Shown here in pieces: positions 18,977-28,617 of a DNA stretch of 64,000 bases (position 1 is its first letter; every line of letters begins with the position of its first letter). Below the pieces are notes generated by a model, which saw only the letters and a program-made list of their open reading frames with translations, made no database searches and was not told where the DNA came from. The DNA lies in NCBI RefSeq assembly GCF_015762685.1, contig NZ_PEHF01000053.1, forward strand, positions 1 through 64,000, written 5' to 3'. Position numbers and translations under genes: made by a program. The stretch comes from Candidatus Symbiopectobacterium sp. 'North America' (GTDB taxonomy: Bacteria > Pseudomonadota > Gammaproteobacteria > Enterobacterales > Enterobacteriaceae).

Positions 18977-20427
18977 TTACGACAAATCTACGCAGAGATA
19001 TTTCATCTCCAGATAATCTTCAATGCCGAAATGCGAGCCTTCACGTCCTAAACCGGACTGTTTCACCCCACCAAACGGTGCCACTTCGTTGGAGATAAGA
19101 CCGGTATTGATACCGACCATGCCGTAATCCAACGCTTCCGGCACCTTCCACTGGCGTACTGCATCGCGGGTATACACGTAGGCAGCCAAACCGAACTCGG
19201 TGTTGTTCGCCATGGCGATAACCTCGGCGTCATCCTTGAACGGGAACAACGGCGCCACCGGGCCAAAGGTTTCTTCGCGCGCAAAGCGCATTTGCGGCGT
19301 AACATCGGAAATCACGGTCGGCGTAAAGAAGGTGCCACCCAGCGTATGCAGCTTGCCACCGGTCAGTAACGTTGTGCCTTTACCCAACGCATCGGCAATG
19401 TGTTGCTCAACTTTATCGACAGCATCGGCATCAATCAGCGGCCCTTGCGTAACGCCCGGCTGCGTACCTTCGCCCACCTTCAGCTTCTCAACCTCTTCGA
19501 CCAAACGCTGTTTCAGCGCCGGGTAGATACCCTGTTGTACGTAGATACAGTTAGCGCAGACGCAGGTTTGCCCGCTGTTACGAAACTTCGAGGCCAAAAT
19601 ACCTTTGATGGCAGATTCCAAATCAGCATCATCAAACACGATAAACGGGGCGTTGCCGCCGAGCTCCAGCGACAATTTTTTCACCGTCGGCGCACTTTGT
19701 GCCATCAGGATACGGCCCACTTCCGTCTACCCGGTAAAACTCAGCTTGTGGATCACCGAGCTGTCGCACAGCACTTTACCCACCTCAGCCGCTTCACTGG
19801 TAATCACCTGCAACACACCGCGTGGAATGCCCGCCTGATTAACCAACTCCGCCAATGCTAACGCGGTAAAGGGCGTTTGCTCGGCCGGTTTGACAATCAT
19901 GGTGCAGCCTGCCGCCAGTGCTGAACCCACTTTGCGCGTGATCATCGCCGCCGGGAAATTCCAAGGGTGATGGCCGCACACACGCCAATCGGCTGTTTGA
20001 TCACCAACAGGCGCTGATGCCCTTGCGGTGTCTGCAACACGCTGCCTTCGATGCGTTTTGCTTCTTCGGCAAACCACTCGATAAACGAGGCGGCATAGGT
20101 GATTTCACCTTTCGCTTCCGCCAGCGGTTTGCCCTGCTCAGACGTCAGGATCGCTGCCAGATCATCCTGATGTTCAACTATCAGGAGAGCCCAGTTTTGC
20201 AGCAGGCTCGCACGGGCTTTCCCCGTCAATGCCCGCCAACTTACCAGCGCCTTTTCCGCTGCCGCAATCGCTGTCGATGTTTGTGACGCTGTCACTAATG
20301 GTACAGAACCCAGCACAGCCCCGGTCGCCGGGTTTGTCACCTTTAGGGTGTCACCACGTTCGCTATTCTACCATTCACCGTCGATCAAACATTGCTGACG
20401 GAAAAGCACCTTGTTTTTCAATTGCAT
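18977..20427 (-). pseudogene. gabD: Succinate-semialdehyde dehydrogenase GabD, multiply broken
   Basis: An NAD(P) aldehyde dehydrogenase of GabD length (about 483 codons). Identifiers are MQLKNKVLFRQQCLIDGEW at the start, the Glu motif ELGGNAPFIV, the catalytic Cys in NSGQTCVCANC and a C-terminal EDYLEMKYLCV. Lesions: TAG at 20368-20370 (codon 20), loss of one C in the ITPWNF codons near 19964, and TAG at 19727-19729 where the family has SFTGST (TCG to TAG). It follows gabT by 13 bases in one operon. Oxidation of succinate semialdehyde by this copy should be lost. Confidence 0.9.
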
Positions 20428-20440
20428 AATATTCCTCTGG

Positions 20441-21708
20441 TTACTTCGCCAACACGCTGGTCAAAATCTTCAGCGCCTGACTGAACTGCGCATCGGGGAT
20501 GCGTCAGCGGATACAGGAAACGAATCACGTTGCCGTGTACTCCACAGGTTAACAGTAGCAGACCTTGTTCCAACGCCGCCTGTTGGTAACGGCGCGTCAG
20601 TTCAGAGGAAGGTTTGCCAGTCGCCGGATCGTTAAACTCGACGGCCACCATTGACCCTTGGGCGCGAATCGCCACAATCCCCGGACAAGATGCCTTGGCA
20701 CCTTGCAACGTTTCCACCAACTGCGCCCCGAGGCGTTGCGCTCGTTGGCACAGCTGTTCTTCATCGATAATATCGAGCACGGTCAGCGCAGAAGCAACGG
20801 CCAGCGGGTTGCCCACATAGGTGCCGCCCAATCCGCCAGGGCCAGGTGCATCCATCACGTTAGCGCGACCGACTACGCCAGAAATCGGGAAGCCACCCCC
20901 TAAGCTTTTCGCCATGGTGATCAGATCCGCTTTCTCTGCGTAGTATTCCATAGCAAACAGTTTGCCGGTGCGGGCAAAGCCGGTTTGTACTTCGTCTGCA
21001 ATCAGCAGGATGCCGTGCTCATCGCACACTTTGAGAATGGTGGTGATGAATGCCGGCGGTGCCGGGACAAAACCCCCTTCCCCTTGAACCGGCTCAAGAA
21101 TAATGGCAGCCACCTGATCGGCACCGATATCGGTATGCAGCAAAATATCCAGGCTCTCCAGCGCACGTTCAACCGAGATGCCACGCGCTTCATTTGGGTA
21201 CAGCGCATGGAAGATCGAACTGGGGAACGGACCGACGCCGGTAGAATACGGTGCCACTTTGCCGGTTAACGTCAACGTCAGCAGCGTGCGACCATGAAAC
21301 GCGGCGTTAAAGGCGATGATGCCGGGGCGTTTGGTGTAGGCACGGGCAATTTTCACGGTATTTTCAACGGCTTCGGCACCGGTGGTGAAAAAGGCGGTTT
21401 TAGCGGTTTCTTCGATGGGGGCTCGCTCATTGATGCGCTCAGCCAGTTCCACGTAGCTGCCGTAGGGAATCACATGATAGGCGGTATGCGTGAAGCAATC
21501 CAGTTGCTTGCGCACCGCGTCCACAATTTTCGGGTGACGGTGACCGGTGTTCAATACGGCGATACCGACAGCGAAATCGATGTACTCGTTGCCTTCCACA
21601 TCCCACAGCGTGGCGTTCTCGGCACGCGCCGCATAAAAATCACACATGACAGCCACACCACGCGTGTGTAGCGGCTAAACAGCGTTGATTCAATTCGCTA
21701 TTACTCAT
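20441..21708 (-). pseudogene. gabT: 4-aminobutyrate aminotransferase GabT, frameshifted at both ends
   Basis: A class III transaminase with the GABA-AT landmarks: GVAVMCDF-like N-terminus, TGAEAVENTVKIARAYTKRPG, DEVQTGFARTG and the PLP lysine in MAKSLGGGFP. The start is ATG 21708 (MSNSELNQR). One extra base near 21663-21668 shifts the frame at codon 16, and one extra base near 20500-20503 replaces the normal IPDAQFSQALKIL ending. The body (21656-20510) stays open, so the frameshifts sit at the two ends. Partner of gabD. Confidence 0.88.
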
Positions 21709-21864
21709 TTTTCAGCTCCCGATTACGTTCGCACCCAAAGCACAAGGTAGTATTGACAGGCCGGTGAATGAGATGGCGACAGACCCGTTATCAAATTTGA
21801 TTCTATTTATGCGCTCTCTGGTCCTATAATCCAAAGCCAGTTTATACAATTTGAGGGATCAACT

Positions 21865-23352
21865 TTGCGCTCGCTGCTTACCGACTTATTGATGCAACGG
21901 TTAGCCAAACAGCTGTCAGGCACACTGAACAAGCGGCTATACGATACGCTGTGTCAGGCCATACTGGCGCGCGCTATCACGACGGGCAGTCGTCTGCCCT
22001 CATCTCGCGATCTGCCACAACAGCTCAGCCTGTCACGCAACACCGTGCTGGCCACCTATGAACAACTGCTGGCTGAGGGATATATCGAAACCCGGCCCGG
22101 CTGCGGCACCTTTGTCACAGAGCAACTGCCGGATGGCAATATGGAGCGCGTACCTGATGCGCAGGAAGGCTCTTCACACGCCGCCGCACCGGCACGGTCT
22201 CGGCGCGGGATGAACCTGCTGGGCTACGCCGGTGCTTCAGCACGTCAGTGGGGGGCTTTTATGCCGGGCATTTCCGATATTGCCAGCTTTCCGCACGATC
22301 TCTGGCGTCGCACGCAAACACGCTTGATGCGACGCATCAAGCCGGAACAGCTCTCTTACTTCACCGATGGGTGGCAGCCCGGAGTTGCAGTTGGCGCAGA
22401 CGGAGTATCTGCCCGTGGCCCGCTCAGTGGAGTGCACGCCGGAGCAGGTGCTGATCACCGAAGGCACCCACCAGGGCATGGATCTTCTGGCCAAGATGCT
22501 ATGTAATCCCGGTGATAGCGCATGGATTGAAGACCCCTGCTACTGGGGAATGCGCAACGTGCTAACGATTAATTGATTGCGCGTGACGCCCATTGCCGTG
22601 GACGATCAGGGGATGGCTCCGCCGGAAACACCGCCCCCCGGCGCGCGCCGCGTCTGATTTGCGTAACCCCGTCGCACCAGTATCCGCTGGGTGCCGTGAT
22701 GAGTCTGGCGCGCCGCCAACGGCTGTTGGCACTGGCGCAGGAGCACAATAGCTGGATCGTGGAAGATGATTACGACAGCGAATTCCGCTTCTCCGGCAAC
22801 CCGGTGCCCGCGCTGCAAGGGCTGAATAGAAATGCACCGGTGATCTACATCGGCACCTTCAGCAAGACGCTCTATCCCGGTTTGCGCGTCAGTTATATGG
22901 TACTGCCGCCGCAATTAGCGCAGGAACTCAAGGTCGCCCACGCCGAGCTATACCTTGGCGGGCACTGGCTAACGCAATCAACGCTGAGTGAGTTTATTCG
23001 TGAAGGACACTATGCGGCACATATTCGCCGCATGCGACTACTTTATGCCCGGTGACGCGCGCTGTTGACGCAACTGATTGAAACCCACCTTGGTAGCGAG
23101 TATGTCGGCGATCGCAGCAATGCCGGACTGCATATGCTATTAAAACTGCCTGCACAGGTGGACGACGTGTTGCTCAGTACGCAGATTCTCCGCCACGGCG
23201 TCATGGTGAAACCGCTCTCCAGCTACTACCTGCGCCCCACCGCTGAACGCGGCCTGTTGCTGGGATATGCCAGCGTTGAAGAGGGTGAAATTGTGCGTGC
23301 TTTTGATGTAGTGGTTGCCTGCCTGCGCACCCTGCCCGGCCTTGCGCGTTAG
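21865..23352 (+). pseudogene. MocR-type regulator (GntR HTH plus aminotransferase-like domain), multiply broken
   Basis: A MocR/GabR-class factor. TTG 21865 after GAGGG starts an N-terminal GntR-type HTH (SRLPSSRDLPQQLSLSRNTV) and a long fold-type I domain with VTPSHQYPLG, EDDYDSEF and the PLP-lysine region IYIGTFSKTLYPGLRV. Lesions: an extra G near 22369 (DGGSPELQ), TGA at 22574-22576, a frame change near 22645 in a C-rich run, and TGA at 23053-23055 (probably CGA to TGA). A TATAAT lies at 21825-21830. Divergent from gabT, as gabR is from gabT in other bacteria, so it probably regulated gabTD. Confidence 0.85.
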
Positions 23353-23509
23353 TGCCCTGTTATCGTGCGCTGCTTCTGCGGCGCACTGCACCACACGTAA
23401 GCAAACCACTGCAATGACGCCCCACGATGGCGCATAGCAATAACCGTTCACCCCCTGTTTTGACTTTTAACCACGTTGTTACACAACGATTTCATTGAGT
23501 GGGCATGCT

Positions 23510-23519
23510 TTATGCATAA
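23510..23519. promoter_or_regulatory. Weak operator-like palindrome upstream of the ATPase gene
   Basis: TTATGCATAA is a perfect 10-base palindrome matching 8 of 10 positions of TGATGCATCA, 38 bases before the ATPase start. It may be a variant GntR site tying the separated ATPase gene to the same regulon; weak evidence. Confidence 0.3.
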
Positions 23520-23556
23520 CGGCTGTGATAATACCGTTACGCGAGAGATTGGACGC

Positions 23557-24651
23557 ATGAGAACCTACGTCAGCTTCAAGAATATTCAGAAAACCTACGA
23601 CGGCGATCGTCTGGTGGTCAAGAACCTGAATCTGGACATCCAGGAAGGGGAATTTTTAACCCTGTTGGGCCCTTCCGGCTCCGGTAAAACCACCAGTTTG
23701 ATGATGTTGGCCGGGTTTGAAACCCCCGCTCAAGGCGAAATCTTGCTGAAAGACGCCCCACTGCACAGCCTGCCGCCGCACCAGCGCGGCATTGGCATGG
23801 TGTTTCAGAACTATGCGCTGTTCCCACATATGACCGTTGCCGAGAATCTGGCGTTTCCACTCTCCATTCGTCGCATGAACAAGAGTGATATCAAGGAGAA
23901 AGTGGATCGCGTTCTGGATCGCGTTAAGCTCACCGCCCTGGCGGATCGCTACCCGGCGCAGATGTCCGGTGGGCAGCAACAGCGCGTGGCACTGACGCGC
24001 GCCTTGGTGTTTGAACCGAAGTTGGTGCTGATGGATGAACCGCTGGGCGCATTGGATAAGCAGTTGCGCGAGCACATGCAGTTAAAGATTAAAGCCCTGC
24101 ATGAATCACTGGATTTAACCGTAGTGTATGTGACGCACGATCAAAGCGAAGCCATGACCATGTCGAACCGCGTTGCTGTGTTCAACGATGGCATCATCCA
24201 GCAAATGGACAGCCCGAGCGATATTTATGAACGCCCGCAGAACACCTTTGTCGCGCAGTTCATTGGTGAAAATAATACGCTGGTTACCACGCAAAGCGGC
24301 ACTGATGGCGATTACTATCTGGCAACATTGGACGACGGCACCGTATTACGCGCCCTCAAGGTTCGCCCGAGTTCGCCCGGCAAAAAAATCAGTCTGTGTA
24401 TCCGCCCGGAACGTATTCGCGTCAACGCCAATCCATTAACTGCCGGTTCAGAACAGGTTCGCGCGCGTATTCAGCAAGTTATCTATCTGGGCGATCACGT
24501 GCGCATGATGACGGAAGTGGCAGGCCAATCGCCTTTTATGGTGAAACTGCCTGCCAGCGAAATCCAACCACACTGGAAGCCCGGCACAGAATTGCTGCTC
24601 TCCTGGCAACCGGAGCACTTGCGTGCGTTGGATGTGATTGTTACCCACTGA
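23557..24651 (+). CDS. PotA-like ABC transporter ATPase
   Basis: A 364-residue importer ATPase. Walker A GPSGSGKTT, Q-loop VFQNYALFPH, signature MSGGQQQR, Walker B VLMDEPLGALD, H-loop THDQ, and a C-terminal TOBE domain (SLCIRPERIRV, ending in PEHLRALD). ATG 23557 gives a normal PotA N-terminus; the open frame upstream of it is not conserved-looking. It is probably the ATPase for the permeases at 15499-17553, which have none beside them. No lesion seen. Confidence 0.83.
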   Translation: MRTYVSFKNIQKTYDGDRLVVKNLNLDIQEGEFLTLLGPSGSGKTTSLMMLAGFETPAQGEILLKDAPLHSLPPHQRGIGMVFQNYALFPHMTVAENLAFPLSIRRMNKSDIKEKVDRVLDRVKLTALADRYPAQMSGGQQQRVALTRALVFEPKLVLMDEPLGALDKQLREHMQLKIKALHESLDLTVVYVTHDQSEAMTMSNRVAVFNDGIIQQMDSPSDIYERPQNTFVAQFIGENNTLVTTQSGTDGDYYLATLDDGTVLRALKVRPSSPGKKISLCIRPERIRVNANPLTAGSEQVRARIQQVIYLGDHVRMMTEVAGQSPFMVKLPASEIQPHWKPGTELLLSWQPEHLRALDVIVTH

Positions 24652-24712
24652 CTACCTCGCCTAGGCGAGATTATTGACAAATCGATCTAACACAGTAATT
24701 CCCACCGCCCCT

Positions 24713-24796
24713 GTCATTCCCGGCGAAAGCCGGGAATCTCTTGCAGAAGAAACGCGTTTATCCTCAGAGAGATCCCCGGCTTTCGCCGAGAATGAC
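24713..24796. repeat. Palindromic intergenic repeat, copy B
   Basis: The best-preserved copy. GTCATTCCCGGCGAAAGCCG opens it and GGCTTTCGCCGAGAATGAC closes it, with GCAGAAGAAACGCGTT in the centre. Same orientation as copy A (2960-3039). It lies between the ATPase and LysE genes; nothing else is evident in 24652-24979. Confidence 0.8.
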
Positions 24797-24979
24797 GCGA
24801 GGGAAGCCAAGGATGGTACAAAGGAAGCAGAGGATGACGAAGCGTAAAGTGGCTTCGTCATCAGTCTGACCCAGGCTCAGCTAGGTGTAATCGTCAACGC
24901 CAAATATCCTCTTCTTGTCACAGCCTTTCAGGTCGTGATTCGCTACCATCAGCAGACAGATACCTTTTCGGCTAACTGC

Positions 24980-25597
24980 ATGGATGTAATCGGATTTATC
25001 GCTACCATAATGCCCATCGCCCTGTCGCCCGGTGCCAGCTTCACGCTGGCGCTCAATAATGCGGTGACACAGGGTGCTCGTGGCGTACTGCGTGTTATTG
25101 TCGGCACCGCATTGGGCATTTATACGCACGCGATACTGACAAGCATTGGGATCTCTGCGCTGTTGCTACGCTATCCCGCACTGATGCGCGCTCTCACACT
25201 GCTCGGCACCGGGTACTTGGTCTATCTGGCATCACGCCTGATACAACGTGGCTGGCAAGGGTCTGCACGCTCTCCCACTTCCGGCCGTTCATTGGGGATT
25301 CGCGTCGCCTACGTTGCCAATGTGCTCAATATCAAAGCCATTTTACTGTATGTGACGGTAGTGCCTCTGTTTGCCGGCGCCGCGCGTGATAACCAGCCAC
25401 TGGCACAGAGCGTGATAAGCTTTATGACGCTGGCAACGATGCATGTCGCCATCATGGGTGGGTGCTTACTGCTAACAACGCAGGTGCTGCTGCGTTCGGC
25501 GCACACAATCACTATGCAGAGGATGGAAACTGCTATCAACCTCGGTGGTGGACTGATGCTACTGGGGCTCACCCTGTGGTCTTATCTAAAGGGGTAA
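24980..25597 (+). CDS. LysE/RhtB-family amino acid exporter
   Basis: A 205-residue membrane protein of the LysE/RhtB family with about six helices. The family landmarks PGASFTLALNNAVTQGARGV near the N-terminus and FLVYLA-like YLVYLASRLI in the middle are present. ATG 24980 (MDVIGFIATIMPIALSPG) fits the usual family length; the frame is open 15 codons further upstream. It exports an amino acid of unknown identity. A hairpin GGCGGGA/TCCCGCC (25599-25618) follows its stop and may serve both converging genes. No lesion seen. Confidence 0.82.
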   Translation: MDVIGFIATIMPIALSPGASFTLALNNAVTQGARGVLRVIVGTALGIYTHAILTSIGISALLLRYPALMRALTLLGTGYLVYLASRLIQRGWQGSARSPTSGRSLGIRVAYVANVLNIKAILLYVTVVPLFAGAARDNQPLAQSVISFMTLATMHVAIMGGCLLLTTQVLLRSAHTITMQRMETAINLGGGLMLLGLTLWSYLKG

Positions 25598-25626
25598 GGG
25601 CGGGAAAGTTATCCCGCCTCATACGA

Positions 25627-25875
25627 TTACGCGCGAATCTTACGGTACACCAACAGCACCACCAGGGCGCCAATCACCGCAACGCAGAAACTGCCGAGAT
25701 TGAAGCCATCCACACGGCCAAACCCAAAGAAGGTGCTGATATAACCGCCCACCACCGCGCCAACGATGCCAAGCAACACCGTAATAATAAATCCACCACC
25801 GTCTTTGCCCGGCATGATCCATTTTGCCAAAATACCCGCGATCAACTCAAAGATAATCCAGGACAAGATTCCCAT
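25627..25875 (-). CDS. GlsB/YeaQ/YmgE-family small membrane protein
   Basis: An 82-residue protein of the transglycosylase-associated (YeaQ/YmgE) family. Three hydrophobic segments, with the conserved GILAKWIMPGKDGGGF after helix one and GAVVGGYI in helix two. ATG 25875 follows AGGTGG. Members are stress-linked in several bacteria; the biochemical role is unknown. No lesion. Confidence 0.85.
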   Translation of the reverse strand: MGILSWIIFELIAGILAKWIMPGKDGGGFIITVLLGIVGAVVGGYISTFFGFGRVDGFNLGSFCVAVIGALVVLLVYRKIRA

Positions 25876-25881
25876 AACCAC

Positions 25882-26386
25882 CTAGTGTTTTACCCATGAA
25901 AACGCGTATCCAAGACATACGCGAACGACCCATTCTTCATCAAGTATAGGCAAAAATGGCAATGAGCAAGTTCTCTTACGATGCGGAGCTTTATAGACAA
26001 TGTAATTGAAGATTAAAGGTTTACTATTAATTCAATCCCAACAACCTAAGAAAATTCATCACGTTTTATAGAGTGCGGTTTTATTCTTAAAACAAAAAAT
26101 AAAACCTATTCGATAGATAAAACCCTTTATGATTCATATCTTATAAAAGAATAACAACAAAAAATTAACCAGTGATTACCTAGAAAAGTTAACTATTAAA
26201 AACGCACAGTATTAATTAGTAAAATTCCTATTTAAAAAAACAAAGAAACAATGCTTTACAATTTAGGAACATTATTTTATTTTTTAGATTCGGATCTCAT
26301 ATTAAAAAGATTGCGCTGAGAGAAATGTGTTATTCGTGCTGTAGTAATACGGCAATAATTATCGTAACGCTAAATTTTAAAGATGT
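25882..26386. other. AT-rich intergenic stretch
   Basis: About 400 bases from 25980 are markedly A+T rich compared with both flanks, with many A and T runs and no convincing reading frame. It may hold promoters for the divergent genes, or be a foreign or decayed segment. No stable hairpin or RNA gene recognised. Confidence 0.5.
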
Positions 26387-26524
26387 AGAGCCTATCCCAG
26401 TAGGCGTCATTGACGCAGCCCGTTTGCGCCACCGAGAGCGCGCCGAAATTACAGCACAAGCAGAGTATCTGCTGATGTGGAACACCACCAAAGGCAGGAA
26501 AGGTAGCCTATTGGGATAGGCTCT
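26387..26524. mobile_element. 138-bp MITE-like element with terminal inverted repeats
   Basis: The left end AGAGCCTATCCCAGTAGGC and right end GCCTATTGGGATAGGCTCT are inverted repeats differing at one position in 19. The interior (about 100 bases) is GC-rich and sharply unlike the AT-rich flank. There is no room for a transposase. No clean target-site duplication is visible. A further inverted pair, TTGCATAACA (26543-26552) and TGTTATGCAA (26605-26614), lies just to the right and may belong to a larger remnant. Confidence 0.65.
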
Positions 26525-26648
26525 TAATAACGTCAACGCATGTTGCATAACAGTGGCGGGAACAGCCACGTCCAGTCTCCAGGTGCCGTTATGCCAAGAG
26601 CCGTTGTTATGCAAGTACGTTAGCCATCACTATATCTACAGGGTCAAC

Positions 26649-27926
26649 ATGGACATATTATTAAGTCTGGTTAAAACGCCGTCTCTCATCATCGCCATCG
26701 TCGCTTTTTTAGGATTATTATTCCAAAAAGCTACGCTATCACGATTAATAACCGGGACATTTCTGTCTTTTATTGATTTTACCATGATAAAAGTGGGTGG
26801 CGGCATTTTAATGAAAGTGCTTACCGCTTTTAGCAGTTTATTTTCTCATGCCTTTAACATTGTTGGCGTCGTGCCCAGCAATGAAGCCATTATGGCAGCG
26901 ACTATTGACAAAATAGGCACCACCGCAGCATTGATATTGCTGTTCTCTATGATCATCAATATCCTGTTAGTCCGTTTTACCCGTATGAAAAATATCTATT
27001 TATCGCTACATCTGGTGCTGTTTATGGCCTTCGCTCTGACCGCCGTATTGGCGCAGTTAGGCTACAGCGTGATGTCTATCGTTATCATCGCATCGGCATT
27101 CATCGGATTTTACATGGCATTTGCTCCCCATGTCTTGGGGCGATTCAGCCGTAAAATCATCGGCTCTGATGAATACTCTATCTCTAATGCGGCAATTTCT
27201 TCCTATATTCTCGGCTCTTACATGGGGAAATGGTTTGGCAACACCAAGCATGACACCGAGCATTTGAAAATCAGCAATCGCTTCGACTTTTTGCGCGAGC
27301 CGAATGTCGCCACGTTGTTGACCATGCTGATCTTGCTGGTTATCTCCTGCATTTTTGCCACCCAACCGCAAATTAAAGACGCCATGGTGATGGTGTATGG
27401 TAGCGGCGCGGCTGATAAAAACGTGCTGATTTTCATCTTGGAGCAATCCGCTACCTTCGCCTGTGATCTCTATTTGGCAAAAGCGGGCGTCGGCCTGTTT
27501 ACGGCTGAAATCGCTCCGGCATTTAAGGGGTTTGCCAAAGTCTTCGCCCCCGGAACGGTTCCTGCGGTTGACGTTATGGTGCTGTTCGATAAAGCGCCTA
27601 ACGCGACGCTGATCGGCTTTTTGGTGAGCTTCCTGGTTGAGTTGATTTGTATTTTGATCTTTCCATTTATCGGCCTGCCGATTATTGTCCCCGGTATTAT
27701 GGCGAGCTTTATCACTGGCGGCGCAGCAGCCATTTTCGGCAATGCGACTGGCGGATTCAGAGGTCCCATCATTGCCAGCTTTATCAATGGGCTGTTGCTT
27801 TGTGTGTTACCCGCCCTCACGCTGCCGCTGTTTGCCGATCTGGGCGCGAAAGGGGTGACCTTTGCTGACCCTGATTTCACTATCCCATCGCTGATCCTGA
27901 ACTTTGTGCTGGGACTGTTTAAATAA
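26649..27926 (+). CDS. UlaA/SgaT-family PTS permease (EIIC), orphan
   Basis: A 425-residue polytopic membrane protein of the ascorbate-type PTS EIIC family. Landmarks are the N-terminal GTFLSFIDFTMIKVGGGIL, MAATIDKIGTTAALIL, SNAAISSYILGSYMGKWFG, APGTVPAVDVMVLFDKAPN and FGNATGGFRGPIIASF. ATG 26649 follows AGGG. E. coli UlaA is about 465 residues, so this is somewhat short but shows no obvious break. No EIIA or EIIB gene or sugar enzyme lies nearby, so the substrate is unassigned and the system may need components elsewhere. Confidence 0.75.
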   Translation: MDILLSLVKTPSLIIAIVAFLGLLFQKATLSRLITGTFLSFIDFTMIKVGGGILMKVLTAFSSLFSHAFNIVGVVPSNEAIMAATIDKIGTTAALILLFSMIINILLVRFTRMKNIYLSLHLVLFMAFALTAVLAQLGYSVMSIVIIASAFIGFYMAFAPHVLGRFSRKIIGSDEYSISNAAISSYILGSYMGKWFGNTKHDTEHLKISNRFDFLREPNVATLLTMLILLVISCIFATQPQIKDAMVMVYGSGAADKNVLIFILEQSATFACDLYLAKAGVGLFTAEIAPAFKGFAKVFAPGTVPAVDVMVLFDKAPNATLIGFLVSFLVELICILIFPFIGLPIIVPGIMASFITGGAAAIFGNATGGFRGPIIASFINGLLLCVLPALTLPLFADLGAKGVTFADPDFTIPSLILNFVLGLFK

Positions 27927-27945
27927 CGGCAATACAGAAACAAAA

Positions 27946-27975
27946 AAATCCCGCCGAATAACGGCGGGATTTTCT
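27946..27975 (+). terminator. Intrinsic terminator after the PTS permease
   Basis: TCCCGCCG (27949-27956) and CGGCGGGA (27962-27969) form a strong stem with a 5-base loop, preceded by A7 and followed by TTTTCT. It can terminate on both strands and also lies just beyond the narI stop. Confidence 0.85.
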
Positions 27976-27988
27976 GTACCGATATCAC

Positions 27989-28617
27989 TTAGCGGCGGTT
28001 GCGCACCAACTGATAACGACGCGTGAGATATTCTACTAGCGCACTCCAGATGTGCACCAGGCGGCAGAACGGAAACAGCACAAACAGGGTTAACCCAAGC
28101 ACAATATGCAGTTTAAACACCCAGGAAACGTCGTCCAGGTGCGCCGATGCGCCGCCGTGGAAGGTTACAATCGACTGTGCCCAGCCGACTAGTTTCATCA
28201 TTTCGCTGCCGTCCATGTGCTGCGCGGAAAACGGGATAGTCAACAACCCCAATCCGGACTAAATCACCAACAGCGACAGGATGAGAATATCGCCAACGCT
28301 GGATGTAGCACGAATGCGCGGATGAGTGAGCCGGCGAAATACCGCCCACGAACGTCAGTACACCGGCCGATCCGCCGCCGAGAATCGCCATTTTTTGCTT
28401 CACTTCAATGGGAAAAAAGGCTTCGTACATCCAGTGTGGTGTCAGCATGCCCAAAAAGTGACCGGCAAAAATCCCCAGATGAAACAGGTTCGAGGCCAAG
28501 CGCATGCCCTTTTTATCCAGCATCTGGCTGGAACCGGCACGCCACGAATATTGCCCATAGTCATAGCGCAGCCAGATAAGGATAGATATCAAACAACAGC
28601 ATATTAACGTAGTGCAT
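27989..28617 (-). pseudogene. narI: Nitrate reductase gamma subunit NarI, multiply broken
   Basis: Cytochrome b subunit that passes quinol electrons to NarH. Recognisable stretches include [53 protein letters not shown] and the C-terminal [15 protein letters not shown] 28617 follows GGAGG. Lesions: an out-of-frame deletion of about 30 bases between IYPYL and WLRYDYG near 28580, a frameshift near 28350 after FVGG, and TAG at 28259-28261 where E. coli has Gln in LLVIQ. Last gene of narGHJI; membrane anchoring and quinol oxidation should be lost. Confidence 0.92.

Noticed and set aside
26330..26614. Minus-strand frame across the MITE-like element as a transposase
   Set aside because: Only 94 codons, no DDE or HTH motif, and it overlaps the inverted ends; more likely chance.
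25882..28000. Prophage or genomic island around the AT-rich stretch
   Set aside because: No integrase, phage structural gene, tRNA or attachment-site repeat is present.
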